Shown piece after piece: positions 15,871 through 23,784 of a stretch of 24,456 nt of DNA. The stretch is from Succinatimonas sp. UBA7265 (GTDB lineage Bacteria; Pseudomonadota; Gammaproteobacteria; Enterobacterales; Succinivibrionaceae). The notes beneath the pieces were generated by a model. The model saw nothing but the letters and a program-made list of their open reading frames with translations. It did no database searches and was not told where the DNA came from. Both the position numbers and the translations under genes were made by a program. Location: the NCBI GenBank assembly GCA_002473165.1, contig DKSD01000081.1:1-24456 (forward strand), in the 5' to 3' direction. Position 1 is the first letter of the stretch; the number at the start of each line of letters is the position of its first letter.

Positions 15871-17655
15871 TTAAGCTTCGTCTGCCTCCCAGAGCGTGGC
15901 GCGGTTGCGCCCCAGGCCTTTGGAGCGGTAGAGCGCGCGATCGGCGCGCCTGCAGGCGCGGTCCTCGTCATCGCCTTTGAGGATCGGGGCAAGCCCCAGG
16001 CTCAGAGTGCACTGGCAGCCGTAATCAAATTTCAGGGCGGAGAATTTGGCGCGGATGGCGTTTACGATCCCAAGCACCAAGGAAGGCTCTCCCTCTGAGA
16101 GCACGATGAACTCATCGCCGCCGTAGCGCCCGGCGCGGTAGCGCAGGGAGGAGGCGGCGAATTCTGTTTCTATGAGCTTTGAGAGCGCAACGATCACCTG
16201 ATCGCCGCACAGGTGGCCGTAAGTGTCGTTGACCTGCTTGAAGCCGTCTATATCGGCCATGACAACCGTCCAGCTGCCGCCCTCTTCCAGCGCGCCGTTT
16301 AAGGCTTCGCGCATGGCGATGCGGTTGCTCAGGCCCGTGAGGCTGTCGGTGGCCGCCATGTGGCGGAGCCTGGCGTTGGCCTGCTCCAGCTCCGAGGTGG
16401 CCTCGGAGAGGAAGTTTACGAGGCGGTCCTCGATGCTCAGCACGCCGCGGGGCTCGGAGGGGGCAGTGTAGCCGCGGCTGCGCGCGGCGGCGCCTTTGCC
16501 GTGATCCTCGCGGACCCCGATGGCCAGCAGCACCTGGTTGTGCACCATGAAAAACTTCCCGCCCGCGGGGCGGATGTACTCGGAGCCTGAGAACATCCCG
16601 GCAATGGGCGCCACGGAATCAAGCGGGGAGAGTTCGCCTGCGATGTGCTCGGAGCTCCAGTAAGCGCGCCTGAGCTCGCAGTCATAGATGCGAATGCACT
16701 CAGGGGAAAAAGCGGCCAAGGCCGCGCAGCCGCGGTAGAGCTCTTCGCGGATCTTGCGGGCGCTGCCGTAAGCCATGGCTGCCGTTTCAAAGTCTCCGCA
16801 GTCGGCGCACATCGCCAGGGCGCCGTTTTTCATGACCTCGCGCGGCGAGCGCAGCGCCTGCTCGCCTGATTTCATGGTGCACAAAAGCGGGAAGCCCACG
16901 GCGTTTTTGAGGAAGTAGCGGTCGTTTTCAAAGCCCAGATAGCGCTTGTAGAGTTCCACCGGCGGCAGGTTGTCAAGTTCTGAAATCACCTGGCGCGACG
17001 AGGTCTTAAGCGCGCAGCGCCGGCCGACGGCCGACCAGCCGGAGACGAGGCTGACACAGAACTCGATCTCAGGCCCACCTAAGACCAGCATTACGGCGCT
17101 GCGGCGTTCGACTTTGCCGCAGTTTGAGAACACCATGCCGGCGGCGGTGTCCCACTGAGGGGTCATGGCGCGCGCGCCCATCACGGTGATGCGCTCGGGG
17201 ATCGAGCCTAAAAGCCTGCCATAGCCGGAACGCTGTTCGCCGCCTGAGACGCAAAACAGCTCAGCTCCCTGCGCCCAGGGGCGATCTTCAAGCGCTCTGA
17301 CGATTGCCTCGTCCGTCTGATCGCAGGGCGCAACATCGCCTGGCACGTAGGGAAAGTGCAGCACCTCGGCGCGGATCCCCTCTGAGTAATAGAGCGTGGC
17401 AAAGATGCGGGTGCCGCTGCCTTCGTACTCGCCGGGGCCGATTGCCGCAGAGCAGGTGGCGCCGAGGTACAGCGCTTCAGGGATGATCTCGTCTATGCTC
17501 GCGCACACGCCTGAGAGTTCATCAAACGTGCCGCCTGCGGTATAGATGTGCAGCACTGTCGCTTTGGGCTTTTCGCTGTCGATGAGCGCGCGCAGCGAGA
17601 ACAGGCTGTCGCGCAGCGCGAAATCAGAGCGCGCATCCAGTTGCAGCTGTTTCAT
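15871..17655 (-). CDS. FIST-domain sensor with GGDEF diguanylate cyclase
   Basis: 594 aa, with no signal peptide or membrane segment, so probably cytoplasmic. Residues about 30-210 fit FIST_N (LYLGATCSAAIGPGEYEGSGTR type) and about 225-370 fit FIST_C, a sensory module thought to bind small ligands. A linking helix (about 400-435) leads into GGDEF at 437-590, with DSLTGLSNR, DIDGFKQVND and RYGGDEF (GGDEF at 512-516). The catalytic motif is intact, so cyclic di-GMP synthesis from GTP is expected. The RxxD product-inhibition site normally just upstream is absent (SLRYRAGR). It lies 47 nt after the chemoreceptor and before flagellin, which suggests a motility role. Confidence 0.9.
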   Translation of the reverse strand: MKQLQLDARSDFALRDSLFSLRALIDSEKPKATVLHIYTAGGTFDELSGVCASIDEIIPEALYLGATCSAAIGPGEYEGSGTRIFATLYYSEGIRAEVLHFPYVPGDVAPCDQTDEAIVRALEDRPWAQGAELFCVSGGEQRSGYGRLLGSIPERITVMGARAMTPQWDTAAGMVFSNCGKVERRSAVMLVLGGPEIEFCVSLVSGWSAVGRRCALKTSSRQVISELDNLPPVELYKRYLGFENDRYFLKNAVGFPLLCTMKSGEQALRSPREVMKNGALAMCADCGDFETAAMAYGSARKIREELYRGCAALAAFSPECIRIYDCELRRAYWSSEHIAGELSPLDSVAPIAGMFSGSEYIRPAGGKFFMVHNQVLLAIGVREDHGKGAAARSRGYTAPSEPRGVLSIEDRLVNFLSEATSELEQANARLRHMAATDSLTGLSNRIAMREALNGALEEGGSWTVVMADIDGFKQVNDTYGHLCGDQVIVALSKLIETEFAASSLRYRAGRYGGDEFIVLSEGEPSLVLGIVNAIRAKFSALKFDYGCQCTLSLGLAPILKGDDEDRACRRADRALYRSKGLGRNRATLWEADEA

Positions 17656-17702
17656 TTGCTCATTATGCCCTCAGCTTTGCCTTGAAATTCTCTGCGCCCG
17701 GC

Positions 17703-19619
17703 TCAGTCATCGGTGGTAAAGCGGTTTAGATCCTTGCGCTGCGCTTTGGACATGTCGCTTAGGAACGTGATGGACTGCCGCAGCGAGCCCAGGCTCTCGG
17801 CGCCGCTGTCCGTGAGATCGTTGATGTCGGAGATGGCCTGGTTGACGTCGGCTGTCTGCGAGGTCTGCATCTGGCAGAACTCGACGATCTGCTCGCTCAT
17901 GTCGGAGATGGTGGCGATCGTGCCCATGATCTCCTCTATGGAGGAGTTGGCCTTGGAACTCTGCGCCACGGAGTTCTTCATCTCTGACTCGCACAGGGCC
18001 ATGACCTTTACGGTCTTGTCCACGGCGTCACTGAGCTTGCTTAAGGTGGCTGACACTTCCTCGGTGGAGACGGCTGTCTTGTTGGCCAGCTCGCGCACCT
18101 CGTCGGCGACGACGGCGAAACCGCGGCCGTATTCGCCGGAGCGCGCGGCCTCGATGGAGGCGTTGAGCGCCAGCAGGTTCGTCTGATCGGCGATGCCGGC
18201 GATGGTGTGGGCGATCTCCTCTATCTGATCGCCCATGCGCGTGATCTCCGCCACGGCCGCTGACGAGGCTTTAAGACGGTCGGCCAGGGCGTGCGTCGTC
18301 GTGATGTTGTCCTGCATGGTGCAGCGGCAGGCGTCGGAGTTCTTTTCAGCGACCTTGACCTCGTTTAAGGTCGAACGGGCGAATTCGGTGATCTTGCTGA
18401 TGTTGTCGCGCATGGAGGCCGTGGCCTGAGCCACGTTTTCGGCTTTGCTGTGCTGCGCGTTCATGTTGTCGGTCGTGCTCTGCACGGCCTCGCGGCTTGA
18501 GTCCATGATCTGCAGCACGCGATCGGCGTCAGAGCGCATTTTGACGACGGTATTGTTTATGGAGCGCACGAGTTCACGGATCATGCTGCCCATGGCGCCC
18601 TCGCTTGCGCCGCTGTCAACGGATTTCTGTTGCAGATCGCCTGCGGCGATGCGGCTGAATGTGCGGTGGAGCCTGGCGAACTGACCGGTGAGCGAGCGGT
18701 TGATACCGTAGATGATGAGCGAGACGACGATGAGCGAGGCCACCATGGTAAGCGTGATGTTGTAGATAACCCCTTTAAGCAGCGCCGAATAGCCGCTGTT
18801 TGAGGAACTGATGGAGCGCGATTGCACATCGGCAAGCAAAAAGAGCGCCGGGTGGATGGCTTCCTCTGAGATCCTGCGGTTTACTTCATGGTATTTGCCC
18901 GAGGACAGGGAGTTTTTAAACTCTTCTGCAAGTTCGGCAAAACGGCTGAGGTAGCCGCGCAACCTGGGCAGATCCTCTTTTTCAAACCTTGACGCTTCTG
19001 AATTTTCCCTGAGCACTTTCGCATCCGCAGCGATGGAATCTATGGTTTTTAAAAGCGCCTTGGGATCGTAGCTTTCTATCTGCGCAGTCTGCTCGGACGA
19101 AGGAGCCTGCGCTGCGTCGTACTGCACGTACATAAAGCCCGCGTTGAGCACAGCCTGTACGGTCTGGGAGAGTTCGGCGCGGATGCGGCTTTGGGCATTC
19201 ATCTGCTCCTGAAACCCGTAAAGCTGGCTGCGGATCATCGCCAGGATCGACAGCGAGGAGATGAGGAACATCAAAAGCGTGACGCCAAAACCGGTCATGA
19301 GCTTTTGTTTAAGGCTCATCTGCCCAAAGCGCAGCAGCAAAAGATTCTTTAAAAACCCCGGGGTTTTGGGCTGCGATACGGCTTTAGTCTCTGTTTCCCC
19401 TGCGTCCGCGGCGATCTGCTCTTCAGGCTGTAAATTCTCAGACACCGGTTCTCCTTCAGGAGCGCCGGCGGTGCTGCTTTGCGGATCTGCTGCGTATTCC
19501 TGCTGCTCAGGGGCATATTCCTGAGACGGCAGTTCTGATCCTGCAGAAGCCTGCGCGTTCTGTTCCGGCGCTTCGTCAGCCTGGTACTGCCCGGCCTGAG
19601 GGTTGTGCTCTTCTTCCAT
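17703..19619 (-). CDS. Methyl-accepting chemotaxis protein with a long acidic N-terminal tail
   Basis: 638 aa. Order: residues 1-95, a low-complexity Glu/Pro/Gln/Ala tail; TM1 about 108-129; a periplasmic helical sensor of about 150 residues; TM2 about 284-305; HAMP about 306-360; then the signalling hairpin. The conserved tip that contacts CheA and CheW is at 470-510 (GIADQTNLLALNASIEAARSGEYGRGFAVVADEVREL pattern). There is no C-terminal CheR-binding pentapeptide. Most receptors start at TM1, so the 95-residue cytoplasmic tail is unusual. The ligand is unknown. A perfect TATAAT at 19677-19682 on the minus strand may be its promoter; the ribosome-binding site is weak. Confidence 0.93.
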   Translation of the reverse strand: MEEEHNPQAGQYQADEAPEQNAQASAGSELPSQEYAPEQQEYAADPQSSTAGAPEGEPVSENLQPEEQIAADAGETETKAVSQPKTPGFLKNLLLLRFGQMSLKQKLMTGFGVTLLMFLISSLSILAMIRSQLYGFQEQMNAQSRIRAELSQTVQAVLNAGFMYVQYDAAQAPSSEQTAQIESYDPKALLKTIDSIAADAKVLRENSEASRFEKEDLPRLRGYLSRFAELAEEFKNSLSSGKYHEVNRRISEEAIHPALFLLADVQSRSISSSNSGYSALLKGVIYNITLTMVASLIVVSLIIYGINRSLTGQFARLHRTFSRIAAGDLQQKSVDSGASEGAMGSMIRELVRSINNTVVKMRSDADRVLQIMDSSREAVQSTTDNMNAQHSKAENVAQATASMRDNISKITEFARSTLNEVKVAEKNSDACRCTMQDNITTTHALADRLKASSAAVAEITRMGDQIEEIAHTIAGIADQTNLLALNASIEAARSGEYGRGFAVVADEVRELANKTAVSTEEVSATLSKLSDAVDKTVKVMALCESEMKNSVAQSSKANSSIEEIMGTIATISDMSEQIVEFCQMQTSQTADVNQAISDINDLTDSGAESLGSLRQSITFLSDMSKAQRKDLNRFTTDD

Positions 19620-19676
19620 AATCGGATTTACGGTGTTCTCTTTGCCAGTTCTGAAATTTTAAGTCACTCGGGTTTG

Positions 19677-19682
19677 ATTATA
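19677..19682 (-). promoter_or_regulatory. Possible -10 for the chemoreceptor gene
   Basis: Minus-strand TATAAT, 58 bp before the ATG, without a good -35. A TAAAATTT nearer the gene recalls a sigma-28 -35, but no matching GCCGATAA follows at the right distance. Confidence 0.3.
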
Positions 19683-19758
19683 AGGGCAAAAAAACGGCGA
19701 TCCGCGCACCATTTTCTTAAAATGAGGGCTGGGGCGCATTGAGAGCGCCCGCGCGGCA

Positions 19759-19787
19759 TTGTCAGACACGCCGCCGTGCCCTAGAAT
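19759..19787 (+). promoter_or_regulatory. Sigma-70 promoter of smpB
   Basis: TTGTCA (19759-19764), 17 bp, then TAGAAT (19782-19787), each 5 of 6 to consensus. The start would be near 19794, giving a leader of about 45 nt. A second possible -10, TATAAA, lies at 19812. Confidence 0.6.
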
Positions 19788-19837
19788 TTAGTGCGCGCAA
19801 CCCGCGCCATCTATAAAAAGTATCGGACGGAAAGGCC

Positions 19838-20314
19838 ATGGCTTTGAAAAAGAAACAGGGACCGGGAGTGATTGCGGTAAACCGCCGCGCGAGCTTCGAG
19901 TATTTTGTCGAGGAGCGTCTGGAGGCGGGGCTGTCGCTGCAGGGCTGGGAAGTCAAGGCGCTGCGCGCGGGCAAAGCCAATATCAGCGAGGCTTACGTGA
20001 CCGTCAAGGACGGCGAGGTGATCCTGCTGGGCTCGATCATCAACCCGCTTAAGACTTCCTGCGCTTTCGTCGTTTCGGATCCGACCCGCACCCGCAAACT
20101 GCTGTTAAACCGCCGCGAGATCGGCAGACTGATTGGCAAGTCCCAGCGCGCGGGCTATACCATCATCCCGCTTAAACTCTACTGGAAAGGATCGTGGGCC
20201 AAACTTGAGATCGGCGTGGCCAAAGGCAAGCAGGAACATGACAAGCGCGATTCCATCAAAGATCGCGAGTGGCAGCGCGACAAAGAGCGCGTGATGAAAA
20301 AGGCTTTCAAGTAG
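19838..20314 (+). CDS. smpB: SsrA-binding protein SmpB
   Basis: 158 aa, the usual length. SmpB binds tmRNA and carries it into stalled ribosomes. Family marks are NRRASFEYFVEERLEAGLSLQGWEVKALRAGKANISE-like sequence near the N-terminus, the LLLNRREIGRL segment, and the basic C-terminal tail (KQEHDKRDSIKDREWQRD) that occupies the empty mRNA channel. GGAAAGG precedes the ATG. Its partner RNA ssrA begins 43 bp downstream on the same strand. Confidence 0.97.
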   Translation: MALKKKQGPGVIAVNRRASFEYFVEERLEAGLSLQGWEVKALRAGKANISEAYVTVKDGEVILLGSIINPLKTSCAFVVSDPTRTRKLLLNRREIGRLIGKSQRAGYTIIPLKLYWKGSWAKLEIGVAKGKQEHDKRDSIKDREWQRDKERVMKKAFK

Positions 20315-20336
20315 GCTTAGTTAACCGGGAATTAGC

Positions 20337-20345
20337 TGATATAAT
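20337..20345 (+). promoter_or_regulatory. Extended -10 promoter of ssrA
   Basis: TGATATAAT is a perfect extended -10, 12 bp before the mature tmRNA 5' end. The -35 is poor (TTAGTT region). The few extra leader bases would be removed by RNase P. Confidence 0.6.
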
Positions 20346-20356
20346 CACGCTGTCTT

Positions 20357-20718
20357 GGGGGTGAATCTGGTTTCGACCGGAAGCGTGAATTCCAAGGCGC
20401 ATGTCGAGGTGCAGAGCCTCGCTAAAAATCTGTTTAAAAATAGTCGCAAACGACGAAACCTACGCTTTAGCAGCTTAATAACCTGCTTGAAGCCCTCGGC
20501 GCGGAACCTTTCCAGTGACGTTACGCAATGCCGGGGTCGGTTTTCACTGGATCGTGCGGAAGCCCCGTCTGAGGCGGAAACATTAAAGAACTCTTTCAGA
20601 CTGGGCACAGTGTGGCGTGGCATTCCGCAGCCTGTGTCGAGATTAAAGACTGCCTAAACATGTAGTGCTGAAGATGAAGCCTTTTGGGACGAGAGTTCGA
20701 GTCTCTCCACCTCCACCA
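20357..20718 (+). ncRNA. ssrA: Transfer-messenger RNA (tmRNA)
   Basis: A 362-nt one-piece tmRNA. The 5' end GGGGGTG pairs with 3' CACCTCC, including the G3:U alanine identity pair, followed by ACCA. The resume codon GCA at 20446 opens a tag frame that encodes ANDETYALAA and stops at TAA (20476-20478); E. coli has ANDENYALAA, so the one change is N to T. The stretch around AATAGTCGCAAACGACGAAA and the GCTTTAGCAGCTTAATAACC segment are nearly the same as in E. coli, as is AAAGACTGxCTAAxCATGTAGT near the 3' end. Confidence 0.98.
20446..20478 (+). other. tmRNA proteolysis-tag reading frame
   Basis: Ten codons GCA to GCT plus TAA, encoding ANDETYALAA. The terminal LAA is the signal for ClpXP and ClpAP. 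Confidence 0.95.
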
Positions 20719-20730
20719 AATTTCCCTTAA

Positions 20731-20754
20731 AAGCCCCGGCTGTGACCGGGGCTT
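20731..20754. terminator. Terminator after ssrA
   Basis: AAGCCCCGG / CCGGGGCTT with a 6-nt loop. It is followed by CACGTTTTC on the plus strand and TTTTAAGG on the minus strand, so it may also stop transcripts from mpl. Confidence 0.85.
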
Positions 20755-20929
20755 CACGTTTTCAAGCTCTTCAGCAGACACAGTGCGAAGCTTGGTCTGT
20801 TACAAAATGTTTTCAATGCAGCCGCTTATGATGTTTTGGGCATAGTTTCAAAACATGGCAAAAATTTATTTGGATGCATAGTGCAGGAGTTATAACTTAA
20901 CTTTGCGTTGAATTTTGAAAAGTGAGGAG
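20755..20929. other. AT-rich gap downstream of ssrA
   Basis: About 175 bp, clearly richer in A and T than its neighbours, with no credible reading frame, no copy of the tmRNA 3' end and no integrase nearby. The 3' end of ssrA is a common integration site, so this could be a scar, but nothing here proves it. Confidence 0.4.
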
Positions 20930-22285
20930 TCATTTTCTGCTCTTTAGCGCATCCAGCAGTTTCATGTGAAAGCCGTTGAATGAGCCGTTGCTCATCGCCA
21001 GCACCGCAGTCCCTTCAGGGCAGGCGGCGGCAACCTGACTCACCAGCCGCTCAAAGTCATGTTCTATCTTGATCCTGTCAGTCCCCAGAGCGTCGGCATC
21101 CCATTTCACCGCAGGCGAGGCGTAGATAAAGGTGTCATCCGCGTCGTCAAACGAGCCTTTGAGCATCTCAGCGTTGGCTCCCATCTTCATGGAGTTGGAG
21201 CGAGGTTCAAAAACTGCGACGATGCGCCGGTTTTTGCCCAGGTGCTCGCGCAGTCCGTGCAGCGTCACGCGCACGGCGGTGGGGTGGTGGGCAAAGTCAT
21301 CGTAGACGTCAACCCCGCCGGCGCTGCCTTTGAGCTCCATGCGGCGTTTGGGCAGCACAAATTCTGACATCGCCCCGGCGCTCTCTTCAAGGCTTACACC
21401 GGCGCTGCGGGCTGCGAGCATGGCCATGAGCGCATTGCGGGCGCTGTATTCGCCGGTGCAGTCAAACGCAACGCGGCATTGCGGCGTACCGGCGTGCATC
21501 ACTTCAAAAACGCTCCAGTCGTCTTTGAGCGCCCGCACGTCAAAGCCTGAGGGAGAGCCTGTGTATTCGATCGGAGTCCAGCAGCCCATGTCCAACGCGC
21601 CGCGGACGTTTTTGTCTGTTTCAGGCGCGATGATCAGGCCGTTGCCGGGCACCGTGCGCACCAGATGGTGGAACTGCTTTTGGATGTCGCGCACGGAATC
21701 GAAGATGTCGGCATGATCGTATTCGATGTTGTTGATGATAAGCGTGCGCGGGTGGTAGTGGAGGAACTTTGAGCGCTTGTCAAAAAAGGCGCAGTCGTAT
21801 TCGTCGGCTTCAATGACAAACCACGGGGAGTCCGTGCTGCGCGCCGAGATCCCGAAATTGCCAGGGATCCCGCCGATGAGAAAGCCCGGGTTTTTGCCGC
21901 AGCGCTCGAGGATCCAGGCGAGCATCGAGGAAGTGGTGGTCTTGCCGTGGGTGCCGGAGACAGCGAGCACATGACGGTGCGTCAGGTAATGCTCCTCAAG
22001 CCACTGCGGGCCTGAGACATAGGGCAGGCCCTCATTGAGGATACGCTCTATGACTGGCATGCCGCGGCGCATCACGTTGCCCACCACATAAAGATCGGCG
22101 CGTGTTTCATCAAGCTGGTCCGCATCATAGCCCTGATGGATGCGGATCCCGGCGTTTTCAAGTTCGGTGCTCATCGGCGGGTAGACATTCTGATCGGCGC
22201 CGGTAACGGTAAAGCCTGCCTGGCGGGCGAGCATAGCGATCCCGCCCATGAACGTGCCGCAGATCCCCAGGATATGAATGTGCAT
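20930..22285 (-). CDS. mpl: UDP-N-acetylmuramate:L-alanyl-gamma-D-glutamyl-meso-diaminopimelate ligase
   Basis: 451 aa, the usual Mpl length. In the cytoplasm it joins recycled murein tripeptide to UDP-MurNAc using ATP, returning it to peptidoglycan synthesis. The N-terminus IHILGICGTFMGGIAMLARQ is the Rossmann-like UDP-binding start that separates Mpl from MurC. GTHGKTTT at 111-118 is the ATP loop, and DDFAHHPTAV is the late Mur-ligase motif. Its ATG overlaps the apbE stop by one base (TGATG), so the two are translationally coupled. Confidence 0.96.
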   Translation of the reverse strand: MHIHILGICGTFMGGIAMLARQAGFTVTGADQNVYPPMSTELENAGIRIHQGYDADQLDETRADLYVVGNVMRRGMPVIERILNEGLPYVSGPQWLEEHYLTHRHVLAVSGTHGKTTTSSMLAWILERCGKNPGFLIGGIPGNFGISARSTDSPWFVIEADEYDCAFFDKRSKFLHYHPRTLIINNIEYDHADIFDSVRDIQKQFHHLVRTVPGNGLIIAPETDKNVRGALDMGCWTPIEYTGSPSGFDVRALKDDWSVFEVMHAGTPQCRVAFDCTGEYSARNALMAMLAARSAGVSLEESAGAMSEFVLPKRRMELKGSAGGVDVYDDFAHHPTAVRVTLHGLREHLGKNRRIVAVFEPRSNSMKMGANAEMLKGSFDDADDTFIYASPAVKWDADALGTDRIKIEHDFERLVSQVAAACPEGTAVLAMSNGSFNGFHMKLLDALKSRK

Positions 22286-23358
22286 CAGTTCTCCTCCAGC
22301 GTCGCGTTAACCTGCGGGGCGCACTTTAAGTACTGCGCGAAGGCGCGCGAGTAACGGGCAAAAGGCTTGCCGTCTTTCATCTCTATGGTAAAGATGGCGA
22401 CATTGTGGGCGTTGGCCCAGGTCAGGGCTTTGTCAGCGCCCATGACCAAAAGCCCCGTGTCCAGGGCGTCGGTGATGAAAGCGCGGCGCGCGATCACGGT
22501 CACGGACATGGTTGAGTGGTCAACCGGCCTGCCGGTCTTGGGATCGATGGCGTGCGAGTAGATGTGCCCGGTCTTCTCATCTTTAAAGTAATTGCGGTAG
22601 GAGCCGGCGGTCGACATGCCCTGGCCTAAAGGGCACACGGTCTGGAACACCTGGTGATCGGGGTTTGTCGGATCTTCTATACCGATCTTCCAGTCCTCGC
22701 CGCGCGGGTTCTTGCCGGCGGTGCGGCTGGCTCCTGCAACGGAGGCCAGGTAATTTTGCACTCCGGCGCGATCGAGCATCGCGGCGACGGCATCGGCGCC
22801 CAGGCCTTCCCCTATGGTGGAGAGATCCAGGCTGACTTTGGGATCGTGCTTGATGATGAGGTTTTGCCCCGAGCGGGTATGGCGCAGTTCAAAAGCCTGG
22901 CGGCCGGTAAGTTTCAGCGCCTCTGCGATCTCATCCTGCGAAGGCTCGCGGTTGAGCCGTTTGTCCTTGCCAAAGCCCCAGAGGTTCACGAGCGGACCCA
23001 CGGTGATGTCCGTGGCCAGACCGATGCGCAGCCCCTGAGCCACGGTGTCGGCAATGATCCTGGAGAGGTAGGGGGAGATCGGCTGGGGTTCCGTGGTCTG
23101 AGCGGCGTTGATGCTGGCCAGCTCCGAATGCGGGTCGAAGGTTGAGATAGCGTCGGTGATCTGTTTAAACTCCGCCTCGCAGTCTTGCTCCAGCGCCGCC
23201 GCGCCGTCTTTGTAGTTTCCGACGGTCTCAACCATATAAAACGTGCCCATGGTTTTGCCCTGGGCCCGTGTAACCTCTGGCGCGGGGGGCTGGGCTTTGC
23301 CGCAGGCGCAGAGCAGCGCGGCGGCGGTGATGAGCATGAAGGCTGATTTTGCTTTCAT
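22285..23358 (-). CDS. apbE: FAD:protein FMN transferase, lipoprotein
   Basis: 357 aa from ATG 23358, chosen because AAGGAGG lies just upstream and the signal peptide begins there; an open frame continues to 23391. ApbE attaches FMN to threonines of flavoproteins such as NqrB, NqrC and RnfG in the periplasm. A lipobox LCAC makes Cys19 the lipidation site. Family segments are GTFYMVET, FDPHSELASIN, DITVGPLVNLWGFG, DLSTIGEGLGAD, STAGSYRNYF, SHAIDPKTGRPVDH and metal-binding DALDTGLLVMG. It is preceded by nqrM and coupled to mpl. The usual GG after the central strand reads GAS here, a minor change. Confidence 0.95.
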   Translation of the reverse strand: MKAKSAFMLITAAALLCACGKAQPPAPEVTRAQGKTMGTFYMVETVGNYKDGAAALEQDCEAEFKQITDAISTFDPHSELASINAAQTTEPQPISPYLSRIIADTVAQGLRIGLATDITVGPLVNLWGFGKDKRLNREPSQDEIAEALKLTGRQAFELRHTRSGQNLIIKHDPKVSLDLSTIGEGLGADAVAAMLDRAGVQNYLASVAGASRTAGKNPRGEDWKIGIEDPTNPDHQVFQTVCPLGQGMSTAGSYRNYFKDEKTGHIYSHAIDPKTGRPVDHSTMSVTVIARRAFITDALDTGLLVMGADKALTWANAHNVAIFTIEMKDGKPFARYSRAFAQYLKCAPQVNATLEEN

Positions 23359-23401
23359 GTAACCCTCCTTAGGGATCTGACACACTTGCAAATCAGAAAA
23401 A

Positions 23402-23426
23402 ACGCGCCTCTGGTTGCGGGGCGCGT
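23402..23426 (-). terminator. Terminator after nqrM
   Basis: On the minus strand ACGCGCC / GGCGCGT (7 bp, 11-nt loop) is followed by TTTTTCTG. It lies between nqrM and apbE, so apbE may depend on read-through or its own promoter. Confidence 0.7.
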
Positions 23427-23448
23427 CGTTATGGCTTATGCGATCCGA

Positions 23449-23685
23449 TCAGACTTCCTTGTGCGGAATGGACTTTAAAGCCGCATCGCACTTGGCGCTG
23501 GCGTGGTTGCCTGAGGATCCGGCAAAGCCGCACAGCGAGCTCGTGCAGGTGGCGCACTTGAGATCGCCTAAGATGGCGCGCGTGGCCTCGTCCTCAGTCT
23601 TCAGCGGGCGCCTGGCGAGGATCATGCCCAAAGAGAGCGCGCCGACAAAGAACAGGAATGCCAAAAAGGCTGCCACATAGACCAT
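23449..23685 (-). CDS. nqrM: NqrM-like Na+-NQR maturation protein (DUF539 type)
   Basis: 78 aa from ATG 23685. The upstream in-frame ATG at 23697 has no ribosome-binding site, while its own bases form the TGAGG that serves 23685. One N-terminal membrane helix (about residues 2-24) is followed by GMILARRPLK, matching the G-x-I-x-x-R/K-x-x-P-x-K after the helix in NqrM. Four cysteines follow (LKCATCTSSLC and AKC). NqrM is thought to deliver iron for the NqrD/NqrE cluster of the Na+-pumping NADH:quinone reductase. The adjacent apbE, another Nqr maturation factor, supports the call. The cysteine spacing differs from Vibrio NqrM. Confidence 0.72.
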   Translation of the reverse strand: MVYVAAFLAFLFFVGALSLGMILARRPLKTEDEATRAILGDLKCATCTSSLCGFAGSSGNHASAKCDAALKSIPHKEV

Positions 23686-23706
23686 GATGAACCTCATAAA
23701 AAAGGG

Positions 23707-23735
23707 TTTATGCTTATAATATTACACCCTGTCAA
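23707..23735 (-). promoter_or_regulatory. Sigma-70 promoter of nqrM
   Basis: Minus-strand TTGACA (23730-23735, perfect), 17 bp, then CATAAA (23707-23712, 4 of 6). The start near 23700 gives a leader of about 15 nt before ATG 23685. Confidence 0.6.
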
Positions 23736-23754
23736 GTCCCAGCCTTTTCAGGCT

Positions 23755-23773
23755 GAAAATGAGAATCATTAAA
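23755..23773 (+). promoter_or_regulatory. Candidate Fur box upstream of the acyltransferase gene
   Basis: GAAAATGAGAATCATTAAA matches 15 of 19 bases of the classical Fur box GATAATGATAATCATTATC, including the central AATCATT. It lies 12 bp before the GTG start and 43 bp after a TATAAT (23715-23720) on the same strand. Confidence 0.45.
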
Positions 23774-23784
23774 GGTCTTTTACA

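Noticed and set aside
20345..20657. Open frames on both strands of about 92-100 aa between smpB and the ssrA 3' end
   Set aside because: The stretch is the tmRNA; only the ten-codon tag frame is translated.
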